NCBI RefSeq assembly: GCF_023502395.1
Contig: NZ_JAMFMB010000015.1
Span: 50,859 to 114,858 of the forward strand
DNA length: 64,000 bases
Reading direction: 5' to 3'
DNA from: Ruegeria spongiae
GTDB taxonomy: Bacteria; Pseudomonadota; Alphaproteobacteria; Rhodobacterales; Rhodobacteraceae
In this document: one piece after another, positions 27,258 to 35,775 of the stretch
How the letters are laid out: the number at the start of each line of letters is the position of its first letter
Numbering within the stretch: position 1 is the stretch's first letter
The notes under the pieces: generated by a model
The model's input: the letters and a program-made list of their open reading frames with translations, nothing else
Told to the model about the DNA's origin: nothing
Database searches by the model: none
Translations under genes and position numbers: made by a program

Positions 27258-27284
27258 GGGTCCGGCGCGGATCGCGCCGGACCC
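27258..27284 (+). other. Strong hairpin after the substrate-binding protein gene
   Basis: A perfect 12-base inverted repeat (GGGTCCGGCGCG / CGCGCCGGACCC) with a 3-base loop starts 13 bases after the stop codon. It lacks a T run. Hairpins here commonly protect the upstream message so that the binding protein is made in excess over the permeases; that role is inferred. Confidence 0.75.
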
Positions 27285-27332
27285 GTTCCGGAGCCCTCCG
27301 ACAGGGGCGCTCCGGGTTTTGAAAGCTGACAC

Positions 27333-28220
27333 ATGTTTTCCTTCTGCGCCGATCCTGACGCTCTTGGCACGTTTCGCTGGTTTTCCTGCTATCTGACCAA
27401 CGGCGTGCACATGTCCTTCTACCTGTCCTTCGTGAAGGTGCTTGTGCTGCTGGCGGTCACGGCCCCGGTGGCGCTGAGCTTCGGCTTTGCCGGTGCGATG
27501 GCGGCGCGGTCGCACGTCTTTCCGGTCAGCTGGCTGGGCAAAGGGTATATTGCAATCGTGCGCGGCGTGCCCGATATCGCCTTTTTCCTGTTCTTCGTGA
27601 TCGCGCTGGATCAGGGCTTTGAATGGATGCGACACCAGATCCTGTGCCCGGACTGGGACGCGCCGATTCGGCAAGGCAATGACTTCCTTGTCTGCTCGAA
27701 CGCGAAGCTGCCCCTGGGGTCCGCCCCGCAATGGGTGCATCAAACCTATAGCTTCTTTCTGGCGGTCATCACTTTCTCGATCGTCTTCGGTGCCTTTGCC
27801 GCAAATGTCCTTTATGGCGGCATGCGCGCGGTGCCCCATGCGCAGCTTGAAACCGCCGAGGCCTATGGCATGTCGCGCCGCCAGACTTTCTGGCGGGTGC
27901 TGGTGCCGCAGATGTGGGTCTATGCCCTGCCCGGCCTCAGCAACCTGTGGCTGGTCTTGATCAAGGCCACGCCGCTGCTGTTTCTGCTGGGGATCGAAGA
28001 CATCGTCTATTGGGCGCGCGAGCTGGGCGGCACCAAGACCTCGCGGTTCACAGACTATCCCCATCCCGACTGGCGCATGTGGTATTTCCTGTTCCTTTTG
28101 GTGTTCTACCTGGGCTTTACCCGCGTTTCAGAGATCGTTCTTGAAAAGCTGATGGTGCGGCTAAGCCATGGTCAGGCGACCACCGGTGGTGAAGCGCTGC
28201 GCAAGCAGGTGACAGCATGA
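27333..28220 (+). CDS. Amino-acid ABC transporter, permease 1
   Basis: Protein of 295 residues with about five membrane helices and the ABC permease coupling (EAA) loop ETAEAYGMSRRQTFWRVLVP. A periplasmic loop of about 50 residues (around 95-135) contains two Cys. It forms the membrane channel together with the next gene, whose ATG overlaps this stop by four bases. Confidence 0.92.
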   Translation: MFSFCADPDALGTFRWFSCYLTNGVHMSFYLSFVKVLVLLAVTAPVALSFGFAGAMAARSHVFPVSWLGKGYIAIVRGVPDIAFFLFFVIALDQGFEWMRHQILCPDWDAPIRQGNDFLVCSNAKLPLGSAPQWVHQTYSFFLAVITFSIVFGAFAANVLYGGMRAVPHAQLETAEAYGMSRRQTFWRVLVPQMWVYALPGLSNLWLVLIKATPLLFLLGIEDIVYWARELGGTKTSRFTDYPHPDWRMWYFLFLLVFYLGFTRVSEIVLEKLMVRLSHGQATTGGEALRKQVTA

Positions 28221-29026
28221 AAAACTGTATCCAGACCATTCAGGATTACGGACTGCGCTCGATCGGTATTGGCGAGCGGCGGCTGCCGACCTCGGATTTC
28301 ACCCTGTGCGAGCAGTTCACGCTGATCGGTTCGGGCATGATGTGGAACATCTATTTCGGGATCATGGCGCTGGTCACCGGGTTCCTGCTGGCCACCGCGC
28401 TGGCGGTCGGAAAATCCTCGAAGAACCGCTATATCCGCAAACCGGCGCAATGGTTCATCTTCCTGTTCCGCGGCTCGCCGCTCTTCATCCAGTTCTTCTT
28501 TGCCTATTTCCTGTTCCTGTCGCTGAAGAAGACCAACCCGATGTTCGATGCCTTCACCTCGGCCTGGCTGGGGGCGTTGATCGTTCTGTTCCTGAACACC
28601 GCCGCCTATTCGGGCGAGATTTTCTACGGCGCGCTGCGCTCGATCCCCAAGGGCGATGTCGAGGCCGCCGATGCCTATGGCCTGAGCGGCTGGGCGCGGT
28701 TCCGCCGGGTGATCTGGCCCACCATGCTGCGGCTGGCCTGGCCCGCCTACACGAATGAGGCGATCTTTCTGTTCCAGGCCACCACGCTGGTCTTTTTCTC
28801 GGCCTTTCCGGCCTGGCGGCAAGAGGGCGATGCGCTCTATTACGCCAGCTATTTCGCGGACAAGACCTTCAACCCGTTCATCCCCTACCCAATCCTGGCC
28901 TTCTATTTCATCCTCTTCACCCTCTTCATCGTCTGGATGTTCGGACGGATCAACACGCGACTGAACCGGCACCTGCCGCAGGCGCAGAAGAAGAAGCTGC
29001 GGCTGCGGCTGAATCTGGCGCGCTAG
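28217..29026 (+). CDS. Amino-acid ABC transporter, permease 2
   Basis: Protein of 269 residues with about five membrane helices and the EAA loop VEAADAYGLSGWARFRRVIW. The RGSPLFIQFFFAYF segment is characteristic of the HisM/HisQ type. It partners permease 1, with which it is translationally coupled. The basic C terminus (QKKKLRLRLNLAR) is cytoplasmic. Confidence 0.92.
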   Translation: MKNCIQTIQDYGLRSIGIGERRLPTSDFTLCEQFTLIGSGMMWNIYFGIMALVTGFLLATALAVGKSSKNRYIRKPAQWFIFLFRGSPLFIQFFFAYFLFLSLKKTNPMFDAFTSAWLGALIVLFLNTAAYSGEIFYGALRSIPKGDVEAADAYGLSGWARFRRVIWPTMLRLAWPAYTNEAIFLFQATTLVFFSAFPAWRQEGDALYYASYFADKTFNPFIPYPILAFYFILFTLFIVWMFGRINTRLNRHLPQAQKKKLRLRLNLAR

Positions 29027-29035
29027 AGGGCCCGC

Positions 29036-30355
29036 ATGGATCTGACCACGCTGCGCACATTCCGCATCGCCGCCTGCGATCTGAACGGTCAGATGCGCGG
29101 CAAATGGGTGCCCGGCGCCTATGGGGCCAAGCTGGAAAGCGGCGCGTTGCGGATGCCGCTCTCGGCGGCGAATGTCGATCTCTGGGGCGCTGATATCACC
29201 GACAGCCCGCTGCTGTTTGAAACCGGCGATGCCGATGGCATCCTGCGCCCGACCGAGCGCGGCGCCGTGCCCGCGCCCTGGGCGCATGCCGAAACCGCGT
29301 TGGTGCCGATGGTGCTGCATAATGAGGATGGCACGCCGTTCGACGGCGATCCGCGCCATGCGCTGGCCCGTGTATTGGGCGGCTTTGACGCGCGCGGCTG
29401 GACGGTTCTGGCCGCCACCGAGCTGGAATTCACGCTGGTTGATGCCAGCGGCGACAGCTTGCGCCCACCGCGCAATCCGCTGACCGGTCTGCGGCTGGAA
29501 AGCCCGGCGGTATTGTCCCTGGCCGAGATGGACGGGTTCGAAGGGTTCTTCAACGATCTCTACGACGCCTGCGCGGCCATGGACATTCCGGCGCAGGCGG
29601 GGATATCGGAAAGCGGCATCGGCCAGTTCGAGGTCAACCTGACCCATCAGGACGCGATGCGCTGCGCCGATGATACCTGGCTTTTCAAGACGCTGGCGCG
29701 CGGGTTGGCCCGCAAACACGGTTTTGCCGCCAGCTTCATGGCCAAACCTTATGCCGAGGATGCGGGCAACGGGATGCATGTGCATTTCTCGGTTCTGGAT
29801 CGCGGCGGGCGCAACATCTTCGACGATGGCGGTCCTGAAGGCACTGACGTTTTGCGCCATGCGGTGGCGGGCTGTCTGGCGGCAGCCCCTGCCTCGAGCT
29901 TGATCTTCGCGCCGCATGGCAATTCCTATGACCGGCTGGTGCCCGGCGCGCACGCGCCTACCGGCCTCTGCTGGGCATATGAGAACCGCACCGCCGCGAT
30001 CCGCATCCCCGGCGGACCACCCGCCGCGCGCCGGATCGAACACCGCGTGGCCGGGGCCGATATCAACCCATACCTGCTGCTCTCGGCGTTGCTTGGCGCG
30101 GCGCTGAGCGGGATGGAAGACCGGATGCAGTCCCCTGCCCCCATTTCCGGCAACGCCTACGAAATCGCCGGTCTGCCGCAGCTCTGCACCTCGCTTGCAG
30201 ACGCCGTGACCCGGTTCGAAAATGACCCGTTGATTGCGCGCGCATTCGCGCCCGACCTGATCCGCAACCTGTGCCTGACCAAACGGCAGGAGGTCGCCGG
30301 TTTCGCCGCCCGCCCCCCTGAAACGCATTGGCACAGCTATGTGGAAAGCGTCTGA
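29036..30355 (+). CDS. Glutamine synthetase-like gamma-glutamyl ligase (1)
   Basis: Protein of 439 residues with the GS catalytic core: TELEFTLVD and GIGQFEVNL (metal Glu), NGMHVHFSV (His), NSYDRLVPGAHAP and NRTAAIRIPGG (Arg for phosphate and glutamate). At the position of the ammonium-gating Glu of true GS (GYEAP) there is His306 (GAHAP), which argues against simple ammonia as substrate. It probably joins glutamate to an amine, as in polyamine or methylamine pathways. It starts nine bases after the ABC permease and is followed by an amidotransferase and a second GS-like gene. Confidence 0.85.
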   Translation: MDLTTLRTFRIAACDLNGQMRGKWVPGAYGAKLESGALRMPLSAANVDLWGADITDSPLLFETGDADGILRPTERGAVPAPWAHAETALVPMVLHNEDGTPFDGDPRHALARVLGGFDARGWTVLAATELEFTLVDASGDSLRPPRNPLTGLRLESPAVLSLAEMDGFEGFFNDLYDACAAMDIPAQAGISESGIGQFEVNLTHQDAMRCADDTWLFKTLARGLARKHGFAASFMAKPYAEDAGNGMHVHFSVLDRGGRNIFDDGGPEGTDVLRHAVAGCLAAAPASSLIFAPHGNSYDRLVPGAHAPTGLCWAYENRTAAIRIPGGPPAARRIEHRVAGADINPYLLLSALLGAALSGMEDRMQSPAPISGNAYEIAGLPQLCTSLADAVTRFENDPLIARAFAPDLIRNLCLTKRQEVAGFAARPPETHWHSYVESV

Positions 30356-30413
30356 TCCCTTGCCAGAAAATTGCCGCTCCACTACCGTCGGGCCAATTCT
30401 CACTCGGTGACTT

Positions 30414-31097
30414 ATGAAAATCGGACTACTGCAAGCCGGGCATCTGGCGGATACCATTGTCGAAACCCATGGCGACTATGACCGGCTCTACCCTGAACTG
30501 CTAAAAAATCAGGGCTTTGTCTTTGCCTCTTATCCCGTGGTCGACGGTGTCTTTCCCGACGGGCCCGGTGCCGCCGATGGCTGGCTGATCTCGGGCTCGC
30601 GCCACGGGGCCTATGAGGATCACGACTGGATACCGCCGCTGGAGCACCTGATCCGCAACATCCGTGACAGCGGCGTGCCGCTGGTGGGCATCTGTTTCGG
30701 CCACCAGATCATCGCGCAGGCGCTTGGCGGCAGGGTCGAGAAATTCGACGGCGGCTGGGCGATCGGCCCCACCGATTACGCCGAGGATGATAACACGCTC
30801 ACCCTGAACGCCTGGCATCAGGATCAGGTCACGCGCCGCCCCGATGGCGCGCGCGTGACGGCCAGCAACGCGTTTTGCGAAAACGCCATGCTGACTTATG
30901 GCGACCGGATCTGGACCATTCAGGCGCATCCCGAGTTCGAGAACAACTTCATCCACGATCTGATGGAGGCACGCGGGCGCGGCATCGTGCCCGACCCGAT
31001 CCTGGACGCGGCCGAGGCGCGGCTGGCCGAACCCATCGACAACGACACAATTGCGCAGCGTATCGGCGCATTCTTTCGCGGAGCGAGGACCTCATGA
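30414..31097 (+). CDS. Class I glutamine amidotransferase-like hydrolase
   Basis: Protein of 227 residues with the catalytic triad of class I glutaminases: Cys94 in VGICFGHQIIAQ, and His172 and Glu174 in QAHPEFE. There is no fused synthase domain, so it is a free-standing enzyme of the GMP-synthase-like or gamma-glutamyl hydrolase type. Placed between two GS-like ligases, it most likely removes the gamma-glutamyl group at the end of an amine pathway, as PuuD does. Its stop overlaps the next start (ATGA). Confidence 0.83.
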   Translation: MKIGLLQAGHLADTIVETHGDYDRLYPELLKNQGFVFASYPVVDGVFPDGPGAADGWLISGSRHGAYEDHDWIPPLEHLIRNIRDSGVPLVGICFGHQIIAQALGGRVEKFDGGWAIGPTDYAEDDNTLTLNAWHQDQVTRRPDGARVTASNAFCENAMLTYGDRIWTIQAHPEFENNFIHDLMEARGRGIVPDPILDAAEARLAEPIDNDTIAQRIGAFFRGARTS

Positions 31098-32452
31098 GCG
31101 ACTGGATCAACACCCTGCCCGACGCGGCGCGCGCCTATCTGGACGGGCGCAGGCTGGACGAGGTGGAATGCATTGTCTCGGACCTGCCCGGCATCGCGCG
31201 CGGCAAGGCGGTGCCGGCGTCGAAATTCGCAAAACAGGACTATTTTCACCTGCCCGACAGCATCTTCTACCAGACCATCACCGGGGATTGGGGCGAGGCG
31301 GCGGATGAGGACGGGTTCATCGAAAAGGACATGATCCTGAAACCCGACATGTCCACCGCCACCGCCGCACCCTGGACCGGGGATTGGACGCTGCAGGTCA
31401 TCCACGACGCCTATGACCGCGATGGCAACGCGATCCCGTTCAGCCCGCGCAATGTGCTCAAGCGCGTGGTCGATTTGTACCACAAAAAGGGTTGGGAACC
31501 GGTTGTCGCGCCCGAGATGGAGTTCTTTCTGGTCGCCCGCAACCTCGACCCCGCCCATGAGATCAAACCGATGAAGGGCCGCTCGGGCCGCCCTGCCGCT
31601 GCGCGTCAGGCCTATTCGATGACAGCGGTGGACGAGTTCGGGCCGGTGATCGACGACATCTATGATTTCGCCGAGGCGCAGGGGTTCGAGATCGACGGCA
31701 TCACCCAGGAAGGCGGTGCCGGACAGTTGGAGATCAACCTGCGCCATGGCGACCCGGTGAAACTGGCTGATGAGGTGTTCTACTTCAAACGCCTGATCCG
31801 CGAGGCCGCGCTGCGCCATGACTGTTTTGCCACGTTCATGGCCAAGCCGATCGCGAATGAGCCCGGCTCGGCCATGCATATTCACCACTCGCTGATCGAC
31901 ATCGAGACCGGCAAGAACGTCTTCTCCGGCCCGCAAGGGGGTGAGACGGACGCGTTCTATCACTTCATCGCCGGGCTGCAGACCCATCTGCCTGCAGCAC
32001 TTGCCGTGATGGCGCCCTATGTGAACTCCTATCGCCGCTACGTGAAGGATCAGGCTGCGCCGATCAATCTGGAATGGGCGCGCGACAATCGGACCACCGG
32101 TATCCGCGTGCCCTTGTCCGGGCCGGAAAGCCGCCGGGTGGAAAACCGCATCGCAGGGATGGATTGCAATCCCTATCTGGGCATCGCGGTCTCGCTGGCC
32201 TGCGGTTATCTGGGCCTGACCGAACAGGACCGCCCCCGACGCCAGTTCTACGGGGACGCCTATGAGGGCGACGGCGACATCCCGCAGGTCATGGGACAGG
32301 CGCTGGACCTGTTCGATCAGGCGCACGCGCTGCATCAGGTGCTGGGTCCGGATTTCGCCCGGGTCTATGGCATCGTGAAACGCTCGGAATACGAAGAGTT
32401 CCTGCAGGTCATCTCGCCCTGGGAACGGGAACATCTGCTGCTCAACGTCTGA
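31094..32452 (+). CDS. Glutamine synthetase-like gamma-glutamyl ligase (2)
   Basis: Protein of 452 residues with the GS core motifs PEMEFFLVA, GAGQLEINL, SAMHIHHSL, NSYRRYVKDQAAP and NRTTGIRVPLSG. The latch glutamate position is Ala321. Overall layout is like gamma-glutamylputrescine synthetase (PuuA). It is only distantly like the first GS-like protein, so the two probably act on different amines or form a mixed system. It is the last gene of the transporter operon, coupled to the amidotransferase by a four-base overlap. Confidence 0.86.
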   Translation: MSDWINTLPDAARAYLDGRRLDEVECIVSDLPGIARGKAVPASKFAKQDYFHLPDSIFYQTITGDWGEAADEDGFIEKDMILKPDMSTATAAPWTGDWTLQVIHDAYDRDGNAIPFSPRNVLKRVVDLYHKKGWEPVVAPEMEFFLVARNLDPAHEIKPMKGRSGRPAAARQAYSMTAVDEFGPVIDDIYDFAEAQGFEIDGITQEGGAGQLEINLRHGDPVKLADEVFYFKRLIREAALRHDCFATFMAKPIANEPGSAMHIHHSLIDIETGKNVFSGPQGGETDAFYHFIAGLQTHLPAALAVMAPYVNSYRRYVKDQAAPINLEWARDNRTTGIRVPLSGPESRRVENRIAGMDCNPYLGIAVSLACGYLGLTEQDRPRRQFYGDAYEGDGDIPQVMGQALDLFDQAHALHQVLGPDFARVYGIVKRSEYEEFLQVISPWEREHLLLNV

Positions 32453-32571
32453 ACTGCCCACCTTAGCTTCCATGAAAGATTGGTGAAATTTCGCTGCCTT
32501 GTGGCGAAGCCCCTTGGCAGATCCCCGCATTAGTTTTATGTTTTCGAAAATGTCGATTAAGCAAGGCGAAT

Positions 32572-33786
32572 ATGATGCAGGCTCCCAACGTCCACGAAGC
32601 TGAACCCATTCCAGCAGCCGCCCGAGACGCGATCGACGCGCTTTTGCAATCGGGCGATCTGTTTCGCTACACCGCGCCGCAAGACGCGCCGGTGTCCCTG
32701 CTTGAGGCGGAGTTTGCCGCATTGCTGGGATCGAAATACGCGCTGGCGGTGTCTTCCTGCTCGGCGGCGCTGTTCCTGTCGCTCAAGGCGCTGGATCTGC
32801 CGCGTGACGCGCGGGTGCTGATCCCGGGCTTCACCTTTGCTGCTGTCCCCTCTTCGGTGGTGCATGCCGACTGCATTCCGGTGCTGTGCGAGGTTGGCGG
32901 GAACTACCGCATTGATCTGGATGATTTCGAAGCCAAGCTGGACAGCGTGCAGGCGGTCATCATCAGCCATATGCGGGGCCACACCTCGGACATGGATGCG
33001 ATCATGGCGCTGTGCGATGCGCGCGCCATTCCGGTGATCGAGGACGCGGCCCATTCGCTGGGCACCACATGGGCGGGCCGCAATATCGGTACCATCGGCA
33101 AGGTGGGGTGTTTCTCGTTCCAGTCCTACAAGATGATCAACGCGGGCGAAGGCGGCATCCTGATCACCGACGATGCCGATCTGGTGGCCCGTGCCGTGAT
33201 CATGTCCGGCGCTTATGAGCATAACTGGCAAAAGCACAAAGGCCCGCATGGCGAAAACGCGCCCGATCTTGAGCAGGCCTTTGCCCGCTGGCAGAACAAG
33301 CTGCCGCTTTATAACCTGCGGATGAGCAATCTGAGCGCGGTTGTGATCCGCCCGCAATTGCCGGAACTGGCGCGGCGGGTGCGCGACGGCCTGGCCAACC
33401 ATGACCATGTGGCCGCGCAGCTGAACGCCTCGCCCCATATTGACGTGCCCGCGCCGCTGGCACCCGAGAACCGCGCACCGGATTCGATCCAGTTCAATCT
33501 GGTGGGATTGGATGATACGCAAACCCGCGCCTTTGCCGGTGCCGCCGCAGCGCGCGGGGTCAAGGTGCAGGTGTTCGGCCTGAGCGAGGACAATGCCCGC
33601 GCCTTCTGGAACTGGCAGTTCCTGCCCGAACAGGTCGAGCTGCCGCAAACCCGCGCCATGCTGATGCGCGCCTGCGATGTGCGCCTGCCGGTCCGGCTGA
33701 CCCGCGACGAGTTGGACCTGATCGCGGATATCCTGCTGGCCGCAATGGAAGATGCGACCGGCCCGGTCCGCGCCTACGGTACCTGA
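32572..33786 (+). CDS. DegT/DnrJ/EryC1-type PLP aminotransferase
   Basis: Protein of 404 residues with the DegT fold: YALAVSSCSAALFLSL (phosphate cup), IEDAAHSLG (Asp158) and SFQSYKMINAGEGG with PLP-binding Lys187. Members usually aminate keto-sugars for surface glycans or antibiotics. No sugar-nucleotide, glycosyltransferase or polysaccharide gene lies nearby, so its substrate is open. AAGGCG precedes the ATG. The last 13 bases overlap the convergent protease gene. Confidence 0.88.
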   Translation: MMQAPNVHEAEPIPAAARDAIDALLQSGDLFRYTAPQDAPVSLLEAEFAALLGSKYALAVSSCSAALFLSLKALDLPRDARVLIPGFTFAAVPSSVVHADCIPVLCEVGGNYRIDLDDFEAKLDSVQAVIISHMRGHTSDMDAIMALCDARAIPVIEDAAHSLGTTWAGRNIGTIGKVGCFSFQSYKMINAGEGGILITDDADLVARAVIMSGAYEHNWQKHKGPHGENAPDLEQAFARWQNKLPLYNLRMSNLSAVVIRPQLPELARRVRDGLANHDHVAAQLNASPHIDVPAPLAPENRAPDSIQFNLVGLDDTQTRAFAGAAAARGVKVQVFGLSEDNARAFWNWQFLPEQVELPQTRAMLMRACDVRLPVRLTRDELDLIADILLAAMEDATGPVRAYGT

Positions 33787-34559
33787 TCGCGGGCACGCTG
33801 CAGCCCCTGTTCGAACGTTTGGCTGCCCAGAAACACGCCGCGCGCGCCATCCGGTGTGGCGCGGCCTTTCGACAGGATGCCCACCACTTCCGGCCCGTCG
33901 GACCCTTCTACCAGAAGTGGCGCGCCGGAATCGCCCTGCATGATCGGGCAATCCAGAATCGCTACCGCTCGCAAATGACGCGGTGCCTGCGGTTCGCAGG
34001 GTCCGGCCCGGCTCAGCACATGAGGGCGCAGGCCGGAATAGCCCGCAACATTCAGGGCTGCGGCGGGGCGATTGGGATCAGCGAGCGGCAATGTTCCGAC
34101 CTGCTGCCCGATCGGGTCCTTGAGGATCAGCACGGCCCAATCGGCAATGGTCGTGGGTGCGAAATCACGGCTTTGCACATTCTGGGCCGGGTCGGTCACA
34201 TAATCTGACACCTGGGACACCGCCTGCGCCTCACCTTTCTGGTACCCGGCAACAAAGCGAATGCTGCTGGGCGGAATCCAGCGTTTGCGTGCGCCATTAT
34301 ACAGACAATGTGCCGCCGTCAGAACCAGCCGGTCGGCGACCAGGACGCCGGTGCAGTGCTGGCGGATATCGGTGCTGGCGAAGTTCACCCGCCCGATCGC
34401 ACGCCAGGGCGCGCTGGCCGCGTCCAGCACCGGCCGTTCACGGATCAAAGCGCAGTCGCGCGCCAGATCGGGCCCCAGCAGGCACAGGCTTTGTGCCTCG
34501 GAAAACCCCGAGGTGACAACAAACGCAAATGCCCCCGCAAGCAGGCGCATCACAGGCAT
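33774..34559 (-). CDS. Secreted trypsin-like serine protease
   Basis: Protein of 261 residues with a signal peptide (MPVMRLLAGAFAFVVTSGFS) and a chymotrypsin-fold domain with His84 (LTAAHCLYN), Asp140 (ADWAVLIL) and Ser211 (QGDSGAPLL). It belongs to peptidase family S1 of the glutamyl-endopeptidase-like bacterial group and is exported. Cysteines near His84 and Ser211 suggest disulfides. The residue six before Ser211 is Cys and not Asp, so trypsin-like Arg/Lys preference should not be assumed. Confidence 0.88.
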   Translation of the reverse strand: MPVMRLLAGAFAFVVTSGFSEAQSLCLLGPDLARDCALIRERPVLDAASAPWRAIGRVNFASTDIRQHCTGVLVADRLVLTAAHCLYNGARKRWIPPSSIRFVAGYQKGEAQAVSQVSDYVTDPAQNVQSRDFAPTTIADWAVLILKDPIGQQVGTLPLADPNRPAAALNVAGYSGLRPHVLSRAGPCEPQAPRHLRAVAILDCPIMQGDSGAPLLVEGSDGPEVVGILSKGRATPDGARGVFLGSQTFEQGLQRARDQVP

Positions 34560-34560
34560 G

Positions 34561-35118
34561 TCAGCTCAGTTTCGAAAGCTTTTGCTGAAGCTCGGCCAGT
34601 TGCTTCTTGATCTCGTCCAGATCTTCGCCGGGGGCGTCTTGGACCTCTTCGGTGTCCTTGGCCGGTCCGGACCAGTTGCCGGACAACCCGCCGGTCATCG
34701 CCTTGAGAAAGGCTTGCTGCTGCGCCTTGAGTGCATCGAAGCCGGGTATCTGCGCCATCGGGTTCATGGCGCTCATGTTCTTCACGACCTTGGCCTGGCT
34801 TTCGCGCAGCATGTCGAACGAGCTTTGCAGGAATTGCGGCATCATCCCGCCCCCCGGCAGCATGTAGCTGCGCACAAGATCGTTCAGCACGTTGACCGGC
34901 AGCACGTTTTCGCCCCGGCTTTCATGCTCGGCGATGATCTGGAGGAGGTATTGCCGGGTCAGGTCATCACCGGATTTGAGATCGACGATCTGAACCTCGC
35001 GCCCATCGCGGATGAAGCCTGCGATATCTTCCAGCGTGACGTAGTCGCTGGTTTCAGTGTTGTAGAGCCTGCGGCTGGCATACCGCTTGATCAGCAACGG
35101 TTTTTCCTGTTCGGCCAC
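34561..35118 (-). CDS. phaR: Polyhydroxyalkanoate synthesis repressor PhaR
   Basis: Protein of 185 residues. The N-terminal DNA-binding domain reads LLIKRYASRRLYNTETSDYV and the middle PHB-accumulation domain follows (LLQIIAEHESRGENVLPVNV). The C-terminal segment is a charged coil. PhaR binds DNA and PHB granules and represses phasin synthesis until granules form. The start is a GTG at 35118 with GGAGGG six bases upstream. Two PhaR-like sites lie upstream (35140-35170), suggesting autoregulation. Confidence 0.93.
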   Translation of the reverse strand: MAEQEKPLLIKRYASRRLYNTETSDYVTLEDIAGFIRDGREVQIVDLKSGDDLTRQYLLQIIAEHESRGENVLPVNVLNDLVRSYMLPGGGMMPQFLQSSFDMLRESQAKVVKNMSAMNPMAQIPGFDALKAQQQAFLKAMTGGLSGNWSGPAKDTEEVQDAPGEDLDEIKKQLAELQQKLSKLS

Positions 35119-35139
35119 CCATATCCCTCCCCGGTATTG

Positions 35140-35150
35140 ATGCGACGCAG
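35140..35150 (-). promoter_or_regulatory. PhaR-type operator upstream of phaR (site A)
   Basis: Reads CTGCGTCGCAT on the minus strand: CTGC, 3 bases, GCAT, one mismatch from the PhaR consensus CTGC-N3/4-GCAG. It lies 21 bases above the phaR start codon, so binding would block the start of the phaR message. Confidence 0.55.
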
Positions 35151-35158
35151 CAAAGACT

Positions 35159-35170
35159 ATGCGAGTGCAG
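35159..35170 (-). promoter_or_regulatory. PhaR-type operator upstream of phaR (site B)
   Basis: Reads CTGCACTCGCAT on the minus strand: CTGC, 4 bases, GCAT, one mismatch from the N4 form of the PhaR consensus. It is 19 to 20 bases from site A centre to centre, close to two helical turns. Confidence 0.55.
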
Positions 35171-35198
35171 CAGAAAAGGGAAGTGCCCGTCTGAACAG

Positions 35199-35225
35199 AA
35201 AAAGGGCAGGTCTTGCGACCTGCCC
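35199..35225 (-). terminator. Rho-independent terminator after phaP
   Basis: A perfect 9-base stem GGGCAGGTC / GACCTGCCC with a 4-base loop is followed on the minus strand by five T. It lies about 50 bases after the phasin stop codon and separates the heavily expressed phasin gene from phaR. Confidence 0.88.
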
Positions 35226-35275
35226 AGAGAAATTGCACCTAAATGGGAGGAAAGGGCGCAATTTTTCGTCAGCGA

Positions 35276-35719
35276 TTACTTCGCGCCTGCTTTTTTGGCA
35301 GCAGCTGTCACGTCGTTGGTCGCTTTTTTGACGGCGGCGGTTGCATCTTCGGTGATGTCTTTGCCAGCAGCCATCAGCAGCTCGACGGTGTCCATCTGAA
35401 CTTTTTTCGCAACTTCAGCGAAGGCGGCCAGGTTTTCAGCAGCAACTTCAGCCGAGGAGGAGGCGAAGTCGGTTGCGGCTTTGGCGTAGTCTGCCGGCTC
35501 TGCCTTGGCTTTGGAAACGTCGCCCAGTTTGGCCAGAGTGTCCTTGGCCCATTTGTTGGAGATCTCTGCCGACTTTTCAGCAGCTTCCAGAGCAACACCC
35601 GACAGCTTTTCGCTCAGGTTGGTGGTGGTTTTGAAAGCGTCCTGGAACGCGGCAGTGTCAACCGGGAATGCGCCCATGGTGTCTTTGATGATGGTGGTGA
35701 AGTCTTGTGTCTTAGCCAT
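35276..35719 (-). CDS. phaP: Phasin, PHB granule-coating protein
   Basis: Protein of 147 residues, almost wholly amphipathic helix rich in Ala, Lys and Glu, ending in an alanine/lysine-rich tail (AAVKKATNDVTAAAKKAGAK). FTTIIKDTMGAFPVDTAAFQ at the N terminus matches the phasin 2 family of Rhodobacteraceae. It coats PHB granules and limits their size. The start at MAKTQDF follows a 50-base leader and a readable promoter that is overlaid by a PhaR site. Confidence 0.92.
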   Translation of the reverse strand: MAKTQDFTTIIKDTMGAFPVDTAAFQDAFKTTTNLSEKLSGVALEAAEKSAEISNKWAKDTLAKLGDVSKAKAEPADYAKAATDFASSSAEVAAENLAAFAEVAKKVQMDTVELLMAAGKDITEDATAAVKKATNDVTAAAKKAGAK

Positions 35720-35775
35720 TGTCTCAATCCTAATTACCGGGTACGGGCCCACCCCGTTTCCTTCGGCTTGAGACG

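Noticed and set aside
28172..30457. Open frame of about 760 codons on the minus strand opposite the permease and GS-like genes
   Set aside because: It is rich in Arg, His, Gln and Gly with no domain, and lies fully antisense to well-supported genes; it is a by-product of GC-rich codon use.
30920..32722. Open frame of 600 codons on the minus strand opposite the second GS-like gene
   Set aside because: Same reason: no motif, antisense to a clear enzyme gene.
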